DNA of 64,000 nt from assembly GCF_009496535.1 (NCBI RefSeq), contig NZ_WIDL01000002.1:204866-268865 (forward strand), read 5' to 3'. The position numbers were made by a program, and so were the translations under genes. The notes beneath the pieces were generated by a model. That model did not search any database and was not told the origin of the DNA. It was given only the letters and a program-made list of their open reading frames with translations. Positions 1 through 8,067 of this stretch are shown here, piece after piece. Source of the DNA: Stenotrophomonas sp. MYb238. Its GTDB lineage: Bacteria; Pseudomonadota; Gammaproteobacteria; Xanthomonadales; Xanthomonadaceae. Numbering within the stretch: position 1 is the first letter of the stretch; each line of letters begins with the position of its first letter.

Positions 1-91
1 GAAACCACTGTCTTGTATCAATCTCGCCCGTGACCTGGCGAACCGTCAGAATCGCAGAAAAATCGGCGGCAGGGGTAGCTTTCGGAGGCAT
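1..91 (-). CDS. Start of an unidentified gene, cut by the window edge
   Basis: An ATG at 91-89 on the minus strand opens a frame that stays open to base 1 (30 residues visible, beginning MPPKATPAADFSAILTV). It starts two bases after the stop of the upstream ATPase gene, so it is almost certainly the third gene of the same operon. Too little is visible to assign a family. From its partners it could be an effector or nuclease, but that is inference. Confidence 0.6.
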   Translation of the reverse strand, partial: MPPKATPAADFSAILTVRQVTGEIDTRQWF

Positions 92-93
92 AA

Positions 94-1815
94 TTAAGAC
101 AAATACTCGTCGACGAAACCGTTAAGCACATCCACAATTCTCGCCGTTCTGCGGCGCCCAAACCCTCGTACTGTAAGCAGGTCGGCCGCCGGATCTTGCT
201 TAGCCAAAAAGTCTCGCAACGTCTTCAAGTTTGGCAAATGCTCGTCGATCTGGGCGCGCTGCCAAACTGTGAGTCCCGGAACCTGGGCTATAGGTGTTTC
301 TAGGCACTGCGAAAACGTCGACGCATCAACGAGCTGCTGTCCACAGTTGTGACAGAAGCGTTGACTATCCGTCATTCGAGGGGCGTGGCATGAAGCGCAT
401 TTCGGAAGCGATAAGCTCAAGCTCCCAAAATCCACCTCTGGAACAATGCGCTGAAGGCTTTTTCTCACCGGATGCTTTGCGGACTTGAACCGAATCGCCT
501 CAACAGTTTGGCGAATGCTGCCGCCGCTTTCGCCACCGCCGATTGCTCTAATGGAAAGCAGGTTCGCTGCATGGGGGATATATCGGCGGTATATTCGTGA
601 AGGAGTGCCATGCTTAACTGTAGAATTGTCGTAAGTGAGCCCCGCTTCAACCAACAAATTAAACATCCGCTCTACAACTGGCGTCAGTTCACTTTCTACA
701 ACTCCGACTGTGAGCTGGCGATGCCCTTTCCCCCCGACTCCTTCATTGAACGTCTTAATTTCGCGGACCATTCCATCGAGCACTTTCTCTCCGGCCTCAA
801 CGAGGGACGCAAGCTTGGGAACCTTCTTTCCTAGGGAGCGGAACTCCGCCAATCTTGCATCAAGATGCTCCTGAATCGTTCGCGTCACGCCTTGCTGGGT
901 CGTGCGGTGATCGCCGCGAAGAAACTCGTCCAACATAGTTAAATAAGCCCGCGGAATGCCAAATGCAGCGAATCGCAACATAACTCGGACGTCCACAGGA
1001 GTGGACTGAAAACCCTTGACGCGAGTATGGGCTATGCCATCCATCACGTCGTCATATCCAGGATCTTCAATACAAACCCATGCGGGTATTGCCACCGAGT
1101 CTTGGCCTTGGTGAAACTTCGGACTTACCTCGGTTGTGCCAGGATACACCGACGCCTTTGGCGCCAAGTCTATTGACTTCAGCGACCGCACAATGTCAAG
1201 AAACTCAATAAGATAATCAGGGGTAAGCGTCAGTGCTGCATCGTCCATTAGCAGTACGCTGAACTTCCGCCCGGCCTGCGCACGAGCGGACGCAATTAAT
1301 GCTTGCACGCGCTCAATTGAAAGCCCGTCAGCAATAACCTTCATGTCATCGTCAAGTGGCAGGTTGCGCTCTGTCCTGGACACGAAACTCTGAAGCCCCC
1401 CCTCCGTCAAAGGCGGAGGAAGTTCGACCGACACTTCAGGCTGCCAGGATTGGGCGCTATCGACTACAGCCAAAATGATCCTCGCTAGGACCCAAGAGTG
1501 AAACTGTCCAAGCGCACTCGCGTGGCTAGAAAGTAAGGGCTCAAGTCGGAAGTAGCGATTGAAACTAACGTATACAGCGAAAGGCATAGAGCTGTCATCA
1601 CGACACTTCAGCCAAGCGAAACGCATCATGTGCGTCTTTCCGCACCCGCGCGGGCCCACGATGGTCCGCAATCCGCGGTTTGTCAGCTCCTGAGCGACTC
1701 TGCTGAACAGATCACCTTGCTGCGAGGTTTCGTTTAACAGATCCTCGATTGGAATGTAGTCTGCCCGCTGCTGGAGGGCAGATTCGAGCTCAACACCGTC
1801 AATTCTATCTGCCAT
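94..1815 (-). CDS. ORC/CDC6-like AAA ATPase with C-terminal zinc ribbon
   Basis: This is a 573-residue protein. It has a Walker A motif (GPRGCGKT, residues 54-61), a Walker B-like hydrophobic strand ending in DD (residues 187-192), and a four-cysteine zinc ribbon (C473, C476, C488, C491). The last 30 residues contain a GFG turn resembling a helix-hairpin-helix. The ATPase core resembles the ORC/CDC6-like NTPases common in bacterial defence and mobile loci. It lies nine bases downstream of a DNA methylase gene and two bases upstream of a third gene. The codons use far more A/T than the housekeeping genes to the right, suggesting transfer. Function is unknown; ATP-driven DNA binding is inferred. 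Confidence 0.7.
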   Translation of the reverse strand: MADRIDGVELESALQQRADYIPIEDLLNETSQQGDLFSRVAQELTNRGLRTIVGPRGCGKTHMMRFAWLKCRDDSSMPFAVYVSFNRYFRLEPLLSSHASALGQFHSWVLARIILAVVDSAQSWQPEVSVELPPPLTEGGLQSFVSRTERNLPLDDDMKVIADGLSIERVQALIASARAQAGRKFSVLLMDDAALTLTPDYLIEFLDIVRSLKSIDLAPKASVYPGTTEVSPKFHQGQDSVAIPAWVCIEDPGYDDVMDGIAHTRVKGFQSTPVDVRVMLRFAAFGIPRAYLTMLDEFLRGDHRTTQQGVTRTIQEHLDARLAEFRSLGKKVPKLASLVEAGEKVLDGMVREIKTFNEGVGGKGHRQLTVGVVESELTPVVERMFNLLVEAGLTYDNSTVKHGTPSRIYRRYIPHAANLLSIRAIGGGESGGSIRQTVEAIRFKSAKHPVRKSLQRIVPEVDFGSLSLSLPKCASCHAPRMTDSQRFCHNCGQQLVDASTFSQCLETPIAQVPGLTVWQRAQIDEHLPNLKTLRDFLAKQDPAADLLTVRGFGRRRTARIVDVLNGFVDEYLS

Positions 1816-1824
1816 ATCTTGGAC

Positions 1825-3033
1825 TCAGAAGCATATTTTCATTAAAGCATTTGCGGTGATGAACCTAGCCCCGACGCCGTGCGCAATTGCATCGATGGCC
1901 ACACGGCCACGAGGACTATTCAGAACCTTAAATAGATTATCTTCCTCGCCCACATTCGGTCGAAGCACGAGAAAGCAGTCCGATACAACAATCACACCAC
2001 GGTCAACCCGACAGATTTTATCGGACAGGTTTCTGCCGACTCTAGCCACCAGAACGTCACCCGCACGCGCCGTCACACCAGCCACCACTTTCTGGAATTC
2101 CTTACTGAGTGCGAATTCGCTAGGCACTTCAGTCATTCCGGCCGTAAGGTCAGTTGTGTGGAAGACCGGATATCCGACATTCTTGCGAGTTCGCGATGAG
2201 AGCGTGCCGCGCGAGATAGATGCTATTAATTTTGACAACCGGACGACCCGAGAAGTGCGCGAGGGCCTCACTGATGAATGGTATCCATAATCCAGGCGAA
2301 GAAGTCCCCGCTCTGGCGATATCGTCATCGCATCTGATAACTCACCGGTCGACGAAAGCTGCCGAACGGGAATGTGCGAGACCTGTGTTGCGGCTTTCGT
2401 TAGAATGACTATGTGAGCCTTGGCTTCGGTTCGGCGAAAGATATTCCGAGGCAACTCGATGACTTGGTCAATCGAATGGCTTTCGATCAATGACTGGCGA
2501 AAACGCATAAAACGCTCGCCGGAAATAAGCCCGTCTGGAATGATCATTCCAAGCCGCCCGCCATCCTTCAGAAAACGAAGGTTCTGAGCGATGAAAAGGA
2601 TATCCGCAGGAATGTCCTCCGCATGTGGCAGGACGTGACTAAGGCCTACTTCCTCCATGATTTCGCCGAAGTGGCGACGCCAGCGAGGCTTGATATAGGG
2701 TGGATTGCACAAGCCAACACAGGCTTTTCCCCAATGAAGGCCGAGCCGATGATCTAGGCCAACATCCAAGGCATCGCCCGTGAAGTGGCGGAATGCGCCT
2801 CCCCTCGTTACAGGAAGGCGACTGCTCTCTGCCTTGTCGTCGATATCCACGGTAACAAACCGAGCCCTGCTCCAGAGCTTCGCACCTGCATCGACAAGTG
2901 TCCCGTCGCCGGCACCGAGGTCAATGACAGTCTTGGGAGCGGCTACATTCATCGATGCGACCAACAACGCCGCGACCTTCCCATGGGTGTAGTACCGCCC
3001 CAGGTGGTCCGATTGCCTACTCCCAAGCACCAT
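1825..3033 (-). CDS. N6-adenine-type DNA methyltransferase with C-terminal target-recognition-like region
   Basis: This is a class I S-adenosylmethionine-dependent methylase of about 402 residues. The cofactor loop IDLGAGDG and the catalytic NPPY motif (about residue 110 from the chosen start) mark the gamma-type N6-adenine family seen in HsdM and type IIG enzymes. The C-terminal 150 residues look like a half specificity domain, so modification and recognition may be fused. I chose the ATG at 3033 because a GAGGAG ribosome site lies 11 bases upstream; the longer frame would start at a GTG overlapping that site. No nuclease motif is visible. It is first in an operon with the ATPase, suggesting a methylation-linked defence module. 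Confidence 0.75.
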   Translation of the reverse strand: MVLGSRQSDHLGRYYTHGKVAALLVASMNVAAPKTVIDLGAGDGTLVDAGAKLWSRARFVTVDIDDKAESSRLPVTRGGAFRHFTGDALDVGLDHRLGLHWGKACVGLCNPPYIKPRWRRHFGEIMEEVGLSHVLPHAEDIPADILFIAQNLRFLKDGGRLGMIIPDGLISGERFMRFRQSLIESHSIDQVIELPRNIFRRTEAKAHIVILTKAATQVSHIPVRQLSSTGELSDAMTISPERGLLRLDYGYHSSVRPSRTSRVVRLSKLIASISRGTLSSRTRKNVGYPVFHTTDLTAGMTEVPSEFALSKEFQKVVAGVTARAGDVLVARVGRNLSDKICRVDRGVIVVSDCFLVLRPNVGEEDNLFKVLNSPRGRVAIDAIAHGVGARFITANALMKICF

Positions 3034-3267
3034 TTCTAAACGCACTCCTCTCGATTCGCACTAATTTACAACAACTGACAGCGGTGGTGACCTACCGCCA
3101 CCCCGCACGCCGGCACCGCGGGCAAAAAAGCATCATCGGGTCCCAAATGAGGGCATTCGCTGGGCTCCTGACTGGTAAGCTGCCGGACCTCCCGCCACCA
3201 GTGTCAGCGTTAGGACCCTGCCTCCCTAGGCGGGAAACAGGCGTGTCGAGTCAGCGTTGAGTACTTT

Positions 3268-4347
3268 TCATTTCAGTAAGCGACCTGCCGGATTGTCTTC
3301 TGCAGCTCCAGCCTGGAAGTACCCCATCACACTCGCCACCGAGCGATGTTCCGTCATGGCCATCACCGCCGGCAGCGGCACACCTTGCTTACCGGCCTCG
3401 GTCACGAACCCAGATCGCAGACTGTGCGCCCCGAAGTCCCCCTCAAGTCCAGCCCGTGCGGCCCGCCGTTTCACGATGGCTGCTACGGATCCCGGGAGCA
3501 GGGGAGGGCCGATCCGCCCCTTCCAGATCCGCCGAAAGATCGCCCCCTCATGGATCTCCGCCGCCTCCAGCCAAGCCCTGAGCGCGGCGGCGCTGCGGCC
3601 CAGGATTGGCTTGTCCGGGGTCGAGTCCGTCGTCACCCCCGCCTGCTGCGTCTTCGAGTACTCCAGTCGATAGAGGTAGCCGTCCTCGCCGATCTTGCGC
3701 AGGTCGCGCATGTCCGCCGCAGCAATCTCGCTGCGCCGACGTCCGCCACTGGCGAAGCCGAAGCAGAGCAGGGCACGGTCACGCCGGCCTTCTAGGCTGT
3801 CATCGCAGGTGGCCAGCATGGCCTCCAGTTCGGCGCGGGTGATCGCGGTCTTCTTGGTCGGCCGCTCACCCCGTTTGACTGAGGCTCGGCGGGCACGGCT
3901 CAACAGCGTCCTGACACTGGGCAGCTCGCATGGATTAGTCAGGCGCTTGAGTTTGTGTGCCGTGGACAGCACGGCCACGCGCTGGACCACGGTCGACAGC
4001 TTCAACGGCCCGACCTTGGCCTTGAGGCCGGCGGCCACCAACGCTTGGTCAATCGTCGGCGGCAGTTCGCTGACTAGGCCGGTCTTGCCTTTGCGCTGGA
4101 TGTGGTCGACCAGGAACTGGATCACCGCAGCCTCACTAACCGGCAACGCCAACTCGACGCCGTAACGACCTTGGTGCCAACCGGCCCAGTAGCGTAGGGC
4201 AGTTGCGTAGCTGCGGGTGGTGTTAGCTGCAGCTGCTTCAGCGAGCAACTCGCGAACCGCATCGGCGGCTTGCTGGGCGAGTTGTTCCGGCAAAACTAGG
4301 CTGGTGACGGTCGCTGCGCTTGTCGGTAATGTGTTATTTCGCTTCAT
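3268..4347 (-). CDS. tnpS: Tyrosine recombinase, probable cointegrate-resolution protein TnpS
   Basis: This 359-residue phage-integrase-fold recombinase has the full catalytic set: R204, K232, H308-x-x-R311, H334 and nucleophile Y343. The N-terminal SAM-like DNA-binding part spans roughly residues 25-150. It is divergent from a KfrA-type coiled-coil gene. That arrangement and the sequence flavour (TEHRSVASV before the tyrosine) match TnpS, which resolves cointegrates of Tn4651-family Tn3 transposons together with TnpT. No transposase gene is in the window, so the element is either truncated or extends left. A generic integrative-element integrase is the alternative. Confidence 0.75.
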   Translation of the reverse strand: MKRNNTLPTSAATVTSLVLPEQLAQQAADAVRELLAEAAAANTTRSYATALRYWAGWHQGRYGVELALPVSEAAVIQFLVDHIQRKGKTGLVSELPPTIDQALVAAGLKAKVGPLKLSTVVQRVAVLSTAHKLKRLTNPCELPSVRTLLSRARRASVKRGERPTKKTAITRAELEAMLATCDDSLEGRRDRALLCFGFASGGRRRSEIAAADMRDLRKIGEDGYLYRLEYSKTQQAGVTTDSTPDKPILGRSAAALRAWLEAAEIHEGAIFRRIWKGRIGPPLLPGSVAAIVKRRAARAGLEGDFGAHSLRSGFVTEAGKQGVPLPAVMAMTEHRSVASVMGYFQAGAAEDNPAGRLLK

Positions 4348-4405
4348 ACTATGTAATGTATGCTATGAAATAGGGTGTCTACTAACGATAATCATCACTT
4401 ATCGT
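4343..4405. promoter_or_regulatory. Candidate resolution/recombination site between tnpS and tnpT
   Basis: Two inverted repeats occupy the 103-base divergent spacer. TTCATA (4343-4348) pairs with TATGAA (4364-4369) and overlaps the recombinase start codon; it has the size and AT-rich centre of a tyrosine-recombinase core site. ACGATAA (4385-4391) pairs with TTATCGT (4399-4405) and resembles an operator for the KfrA/TnpT-type protein. In Tn4651 the resolution site lies between tnpS and tnpT, so the location fits. The assignment of each repeat is inference. Confidence 0.5.
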
Positions 4406-4450
4406 GAGTACGTGATCAACAGAGTAGGGCGCCGATACAGGAGACACTTC

Positions 4451-5386
4451 ATGGCCCGCGGCATCACCGAATCCGATGTCCACACTGCCGCCGACCAGTT
4501 GGTGGCCAACGGCGAACGCCCGACAGTGGAACGGATCCGTGCCCATCTCGGCACAGGCTCGCCCAATACCGTGACGCGCTGGCTGGAGACTTGGTGGCAA
4601 CGGCTGGGCGAGCGGCTGCAATCCCATCACGCGCGGCTAGCAGTTCCGGGGGCGCCCGATGCCGTGGCTGCCTTGGCAGGGGAGTGGTGGGCTCTGGCGC
4701 TGCAGAGCGCTCAGGCGCAAGCCTCGCAAGAACTTGTCACCGACCGAGCCGCCTTGCTGACCGATCAGCAGGCACTTGCGCAGGCCCGTGAACGTTGGGC
4801 AACCGAGGCCGCCATGTTGCAGGCGCAGGTCCAAGCCAGCCAAGACGCGGAGCGCCTAGCGTCCGCTCAGGCCATGCAACTGCAGTACCGGGTCGACCAG
4901 CTCCAGGACCACCTTAGGACGTTAACCGACGAGCGCGATGCGGCACAGGCCCGGGCAGCGCAGGCCGGGACCGCACGCCAGTTGGCAGAGGATCATCTTC
5001 GGACCCAGGAAGCGGCGGCCCGCACCGAGCGCGCCGCCACTGCCCAGCATGTTCACGCCGTGGAGGAGCGCGCCGGCGTAGAGATCGATCGAGCGCGTCA
5101 GGAGACCAAGGATCTGCAGAAGCGGATCGCCGCGTTGAGCCGTGAACACCGCGAAGCGCTCGTAGCGGCCCAGCGATCCGTTGAGGACGCTTCGCTCCAA
5201 AAGTCCGAGACCCGCAAGGAGTTGGACATCCAGCGAGCCCGTGCTGACGCGCTGGAAGCACAACTCGGCAGAGCCCTTGACCTGTCATCAGCTGTGGAAG
5301 CCGCTCTTCGACGCAGCTCCGCTATGGCGCGCAAGACTTCTTCCACCCCTGCACTGACCAAGCCAGGGAAAAGGCGAAAAGCGTGA
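4451..5386 (+). CDS. tnpT: KfrA_N-domain coiled-coil DNA-binding protein, probable TnpT
   Basis: This 311-residue protein begins at an ATG with CAGGAG about eight bases upstream. Residues 1-60 are a KfrA_N-type helix-turn-helix region (conserved GERPTVERIRAHLG and GSPNTVTRWL). The remainder, to about residue 290, is heptad-rich and Q/A/R/E-rich, a long coiled coil like plasmid KfrA. Divergent pairing with the tyrosine recombinase matches TnpT, the accessory factor that binds the resolution site in Tn4651-family transposons. The tail is basic. A plain KfrA homologue from a plasmid is the alternative. Confidence 0.72.
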   Translation: MARGITESDVHTAADQLVANGERPTVERIRAHLGTGSPNTVTRWLETWWQRLGERLQSHHARLAVPGAPDAVAALAGEWWALALQSAQAQASQELVTDRAALLTDQQALAQARERWATEAAMLQAQVQASQDAERLASAQAMQLQYRVDQLQDHLRTLTDERDAAQARAAQAGTARQLAEDHLRTQEAAARTERAATAQHVHAVEERAGVEIDRARQETKDLQKRIAALSREHREALVAAQRSVEDASLQKSETRKELDIQRARADALEAQLGRALDLSSAVEAALRRSSAMARKTSSTPALTKPGKRRKA

Positions 5387-5858
5387 GCCATCTGTGCGTG
5401 TTTTCCGTGTCACCCAGATGAAGGTCAACGCTGGCGCTCGAACGTCATGATCCGCACCAAGACCCTGATTTTGTAGGATCCGAGACCGAACGACAGCACC
5501 TCGCGGCCACCGATCAGCTGACACGAAAAACACGCGATCAGGGTGTCGGAAGGACGCCGGCTGGGTTCTCAAACAATGAGATGAGACACTCTTAGAGTGA
5601 AATCTATGCGGGTCAGCACCCTGAGGTCTGAAATGCTACCAGAGTGCGGCCCTTGAGGATGGTGCGGCTGCTGACCATACTTTGGTGCGCCCAACAATTT
5701 GGTTCAGGCCGGAGCCTTCTTGGTCGATTTGGCGCCGAAGCTAGAGCGCGCTGAATAAGTACCCGCACATAAATAGGCGTAAGCACTTGAAGACGGCCTT
5801 GGTAGGCGCACAATGAGCGCTGACACGTCCATGCATCTTGCTTTTGGGGATGGCCACT
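5387..5858. other. Non-coding stretch of the accessory block
   Basis: There is no convincing coding frame over about 470 bases. It contains a near-perfect inverted repeat (listed separately) with a shorter nested pair (ACCCTGAT near 5462 and ATCAGGGT near 5537), so a folded transcript or remnant element end is possible. No tRNA-like or terminator structure was recognised. Confidence 0.5.
5397..5534. repeat. 16-base inverted repeat flanking about 106 bases
   Basis: The arm at 5397-5412 (CGTGTTTTCCGTGTCA) matches the reverse complement of 5519-5534 at 15 of 16 positions. The arms lie directly downstream of the tnpT-like gene. They may be protein-binding arms, ends of a miniature element, or the stem of an RNA. 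No target duplication is obvious. Confidence 0.5.
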
Positions 5859-6095
5859 ATGCCTATCACACAAGAAGAAGTCTCAGCGGCGATTGAATCC
5901 CTACTAATAAAGGGAAAGCCATCGACTCAGTGTAACGTCCGACATGAACTCGGCGGGCGCGGCTCGAGTCCGAGGCTGAAGCGCATGATCGCTGCTTGGT
6001 ACGCCGAGTTCGGGCCAGTGTGGTCGAAGCCACCAGCCTCGACGATAAAGGAAGCTGGTGTCGCGCCAGCCACCGGAGAGGCGGAGCCTGAGTGA
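5859..6095 (+). CDS. Small stand-alone KfrA_N-like DNA-binding protein
   Basis: A 78-residue product starts at the ATG at 5859, preceded by GGGGATGG. An in-frame ATG at 5850 would place the purines too close. The pattern T-x-x-x-V-x-x-A-I-x-x-L with GKPSTQCNVRHELGGRGSS resembles the helix-turn-helix part of KfrA_N domains, without the coiled coil. It probably binds DNA related to the neighbouring element, perhaps as a regulator or a decayed paralogue. The family call is by resemblance only. Confidence 0.5.
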   Translation: MPITQEEVSAAIESLLIKGKPSTQCNVRHELGGRGSSPRLKRMIAAWYAEFGPVWSKPPASTIKEAGVAPATGEAEPE

Positions 6096-6134
6096 GAGAT
6101 CGGCGGGCCCGTTCATGTGTAGTTACGCCATAAG

Positions 6135-6171
6135 AAGTACAGATTTAGATGGCGCAAAAGTACAGATCTAG
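6135..6171. repeat. Two 14-base direct repeats
   Basis: AAGTACAGATTTAG (6135-6148) recurs as AAGTACAGATCTAG (6158-6171), 13 of 14 identical with a 23-base period. They lie between the mini KfrA gene and dif. Repeats of this sort occur at insertion-sequence ends, so a remnant end is possible, but no transposase fragment was seen. Confidence 0.4.
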
Positions 6172-6246
6172 TTGTCCCGTCAGTGATCCAGAGCCAAATC
6201 CAGCGCAGTCGGCGCAACGCGGCCGCCTTCGCCCGGGCCATCTTCA

Positions 6247-6274
6247 ATTTCGCATAATGTATATTATGTTAATA
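6247..6274 (+). other. dif: Chromosome dimer resolution site dif
   Basis: The 22 bases at 6251-6272 are identical to the core of Escherichia coli dif as I know it, including the XerC arm end CGCATAA, the TGTATA centre and the XerD arm TTATGTTAA. The XerC/XerD arms form the inverted repeat CATAAT/ATTATG around GTAT. This is where XerCD, activated by FtsK, resolves chromosome dimers, and it marks the replication terminus. Xanthomonas filamentous phages and other Xer-exploiting elements integrate at dif, so a neighbouring accessory block is expected. Confidence 0.88.
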
Positions 6275-6328
6275 TCGCAATGGCCATTCGGCTGTATCTC
6301 GGCTTGTGATTCAGGACACCTAACTCGC

Positions 6329-7066
6329 CTATTCCGCCCGATCCAGCGCCTGCCGCAACGCGCTCACCAAGCCCTCGTCCGACTGCACCCAATCGCTTTC
6401 CAGTCCGATCAACGCTGGATTGTGGTGACGCGTGCTTGACGTGCGTACCGCCTTGGCGGATGCATGCAGTTCGTTGCAGCCGCTCTGGTTGGCGACGTCG
6501 GCGATGTTGTCCGCATCCAGGCCGGCGCCGGCCATCAGGTGGATGCGGCCGGCGGCCTGGGTGGCCAGCTGCCACAGCATGGCGCTGCCGGCCATGGCGC
6601 TGGCGGCGCCGCCAGAACTGAGGATGCGGTGGCAGCCCAAGCCGATGACCTGCTCCATCGCCGCCTGCAGGTCGCGGGCCGCGTCGAAGGCGCGATGGAA
6701 GGTGATGCCGAGCGGCCCCGCGGCAGCGACCAGTTCGCGGCACAACGGGACATCCACGGCGCCGTCGGCATCCAGCGCGCCGATCACCACGCCGTCGCAT
6801 CCCAGCTGTCGGCAGCTTTCGATGTCGCGCAGCATGATTTCGGTTTCCTGGGCGTCGTAGTGGAAATCGCCCGGTCGCGGACGGATCAGTACGAACAACG
6901 GAATCCGCAGGCGGTCACGAGCCACGGCGACGCTGCCGCGCGATGGCGTGGTGCCGCCTTGGGCGAGGTTGTCGAACAGTTCGATCCGGTCGGCGCCGCC
7001 GGCCTGCGCGGCCATCGCCGATGCGACGGAGTTGCTGGCGATCTCCAGCAGGCGGCGTCCACTCAT
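6329..7066 (-). CDS. cutC: CutC family protein
   Basis: A 245-residue TIM-barrel protein of the CutC family, full length. Recognisable segments are the N-terminal LLEIASNSV, GADRIELF, the VLIRPRPGDF strand and the late GAGLDADNI turn. The family was named for copper homeostasis, but its biochemical role is unsettled. Its ATG overlaps the stop of the glycosylasparaginase gene by four bases, making it the last gene of a glk-asparaginase-cutC run that ends close to dif. Confidence 0.9.
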   Translation of the reverse strand: MSGRRLLEIASNSVASAMAAQAGGADRIELFDNLAQGGTTPSRGSVAVARDRLRIPLFVLIRPRPGDFHYDAQETEIMLRDIESCRQLGCDGVVIGALDADGAVDVPLCRELVAAAGPLGITFHRAFDAARDLQAAMEQVIGLGCHRILSSGGAASAMAGSAMLWQLATQAAGRIHLMAGAGLDADNIADVANQSGCNELHASAKAVRTSSTRHHNPALIGLESDWVQSDEGLVSALRQALDRAE

Positions 7067-8067
7067 GTCTGTTCGCTGGTGTAGACGGAGGTGGAATCCA
7101 GCAGCGCGTCCTGTTTGCGGGAATCGCATACCGCGTAGACGAAGCCGCGATGCAGGGCGTAGGCGCCGACTTCGCCGTTCCTGTTCATCGCCAGGAAGCA
7201 CACCTGCAGGGTGCGGCTGGCTTCGGGGCGCTTGTGCACCACCCGCTCGATGGCTTCGCGGCAGGCGTCGGCCGGCGAGCGCCCTTGGCGCATCAGTTCG
7301 ACCACCAGGAAGGAGGCGGCGTTGCGGATCATTTCCTCGCCCATGCCCGAGGCCGTGGCCGCGCCGACTTCGTTGTCGACGTACAGGCCGGCACCGATGA
7401 TCGGGCTGTCGCCTACGCGGCCGTGCATCTTGAAGGCCATGCCGCTGGTGGTGCAGGCGCCGGCCATGCCTCCCTTCGCGTCGATGGCGAGGATGCCCAG
7501 GGTGTCGTGGTTGTCCTTGTCGCCGGGACGGCCGCGCCGCTCTGCATTGATCTGCGGTGCGTAATGCTCGGTCCTGAGCCATTCGCGCCACGCATTCTCG
7601 GCTTCCGGCGTCAGCAGCCTGCGGCGCTCGAAGCCCTGCTGCACGGCGAACTGCTGGGCGCCCTCGCCCACCAGCATCACGTGCGGGGTCTGTTCCATCA
7701 CCCGGCGCGCGACCGATACCGGATGCAGGATGTCGCTGAGCGCGGCGACCGAGCCGCAGCGGCCGTCGCCGTCCATGATGCTGGCGTCCAGGGTCAGGAT
7801 GCCGTCGCGATCGGGGTTGCCGCAGTGTCCGACGGTGGGGTTGCACAGGTCGCTTTCCGCCCAGCGGGCGCCTGCCTCCACCGCGTCCAGCGCGCTGCCG
7901 CCGGCCGACAGCACCTTCCATGCGGCCTGGTTGGCGCCGACGCCGAAGTCCCAGGTCGAGACCACGCGCGCGCCGTCGGCCGTAGCCGGCGAGGCCAGCA
8001 GGCGCGGCGTGGCGCCGGCCGCAGCCAACAGCATGGAGGTCTGCAGGAACTGCCTGCGTGTGCTCAT
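7063..8067 (-). CDS. N4-(beta-N-acetylglucosaminyl)-L-asparaginase, Tat-exported
   Basis: A 334-residue Ntn-hydrolase of the glycosylasparaginase type. It cleaves the GlcNAc-asparagine bond left after N-glycoprotein degradation, after self-cleavage that exposes the catalytic threonine, here T189 in DNHDTLG. Residues 1-26 look like a Tat signal (STRRQFLQT followed by an Ala/Leu stretch), so it should act in the periplasm. A four-base ATGA overlap joins it to glk upstream and another to cutC downstream. Pairing with glucokinase suggests scavenging of host or plant N-glycans. Confidence 0.88.
   Translation of the reverse strand: MSTRRQFLQTSMLLAAAGATPRLLASPATADGARVVSTWDFGVGANQAAWKVLSAGGSALDAVEAGARWAESDLCNPTVGHCGNPDRDGILTLDASIMDGDGRCGSVAALSDILHPVSVARRVMEQTPHVMLVGEGAQQFAVQQGFERRRLLTPEAENAWREWLRTEHYAPQINAERRGRPGDKDNHDTLGILAIDAKGGMAGACTTSGMAFKMHGRVGDSPIIGAGLYVDNEVGAATASGMGEEMIRNAASFLVVELMRQGRSPADACREAIERVVHKRPEASRTLQVCFLAMNRNGEVGAYALHRGFVYAVCDSRKQDALLDSTSVYTSEQT

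Noticed and set aside
5387-6246. Right terminal inverted repeat of a Tn3-family transposon
   Set aside because: No GGGG-starting 38-50 base end could be recognised, and without the left end it cannot be verified.
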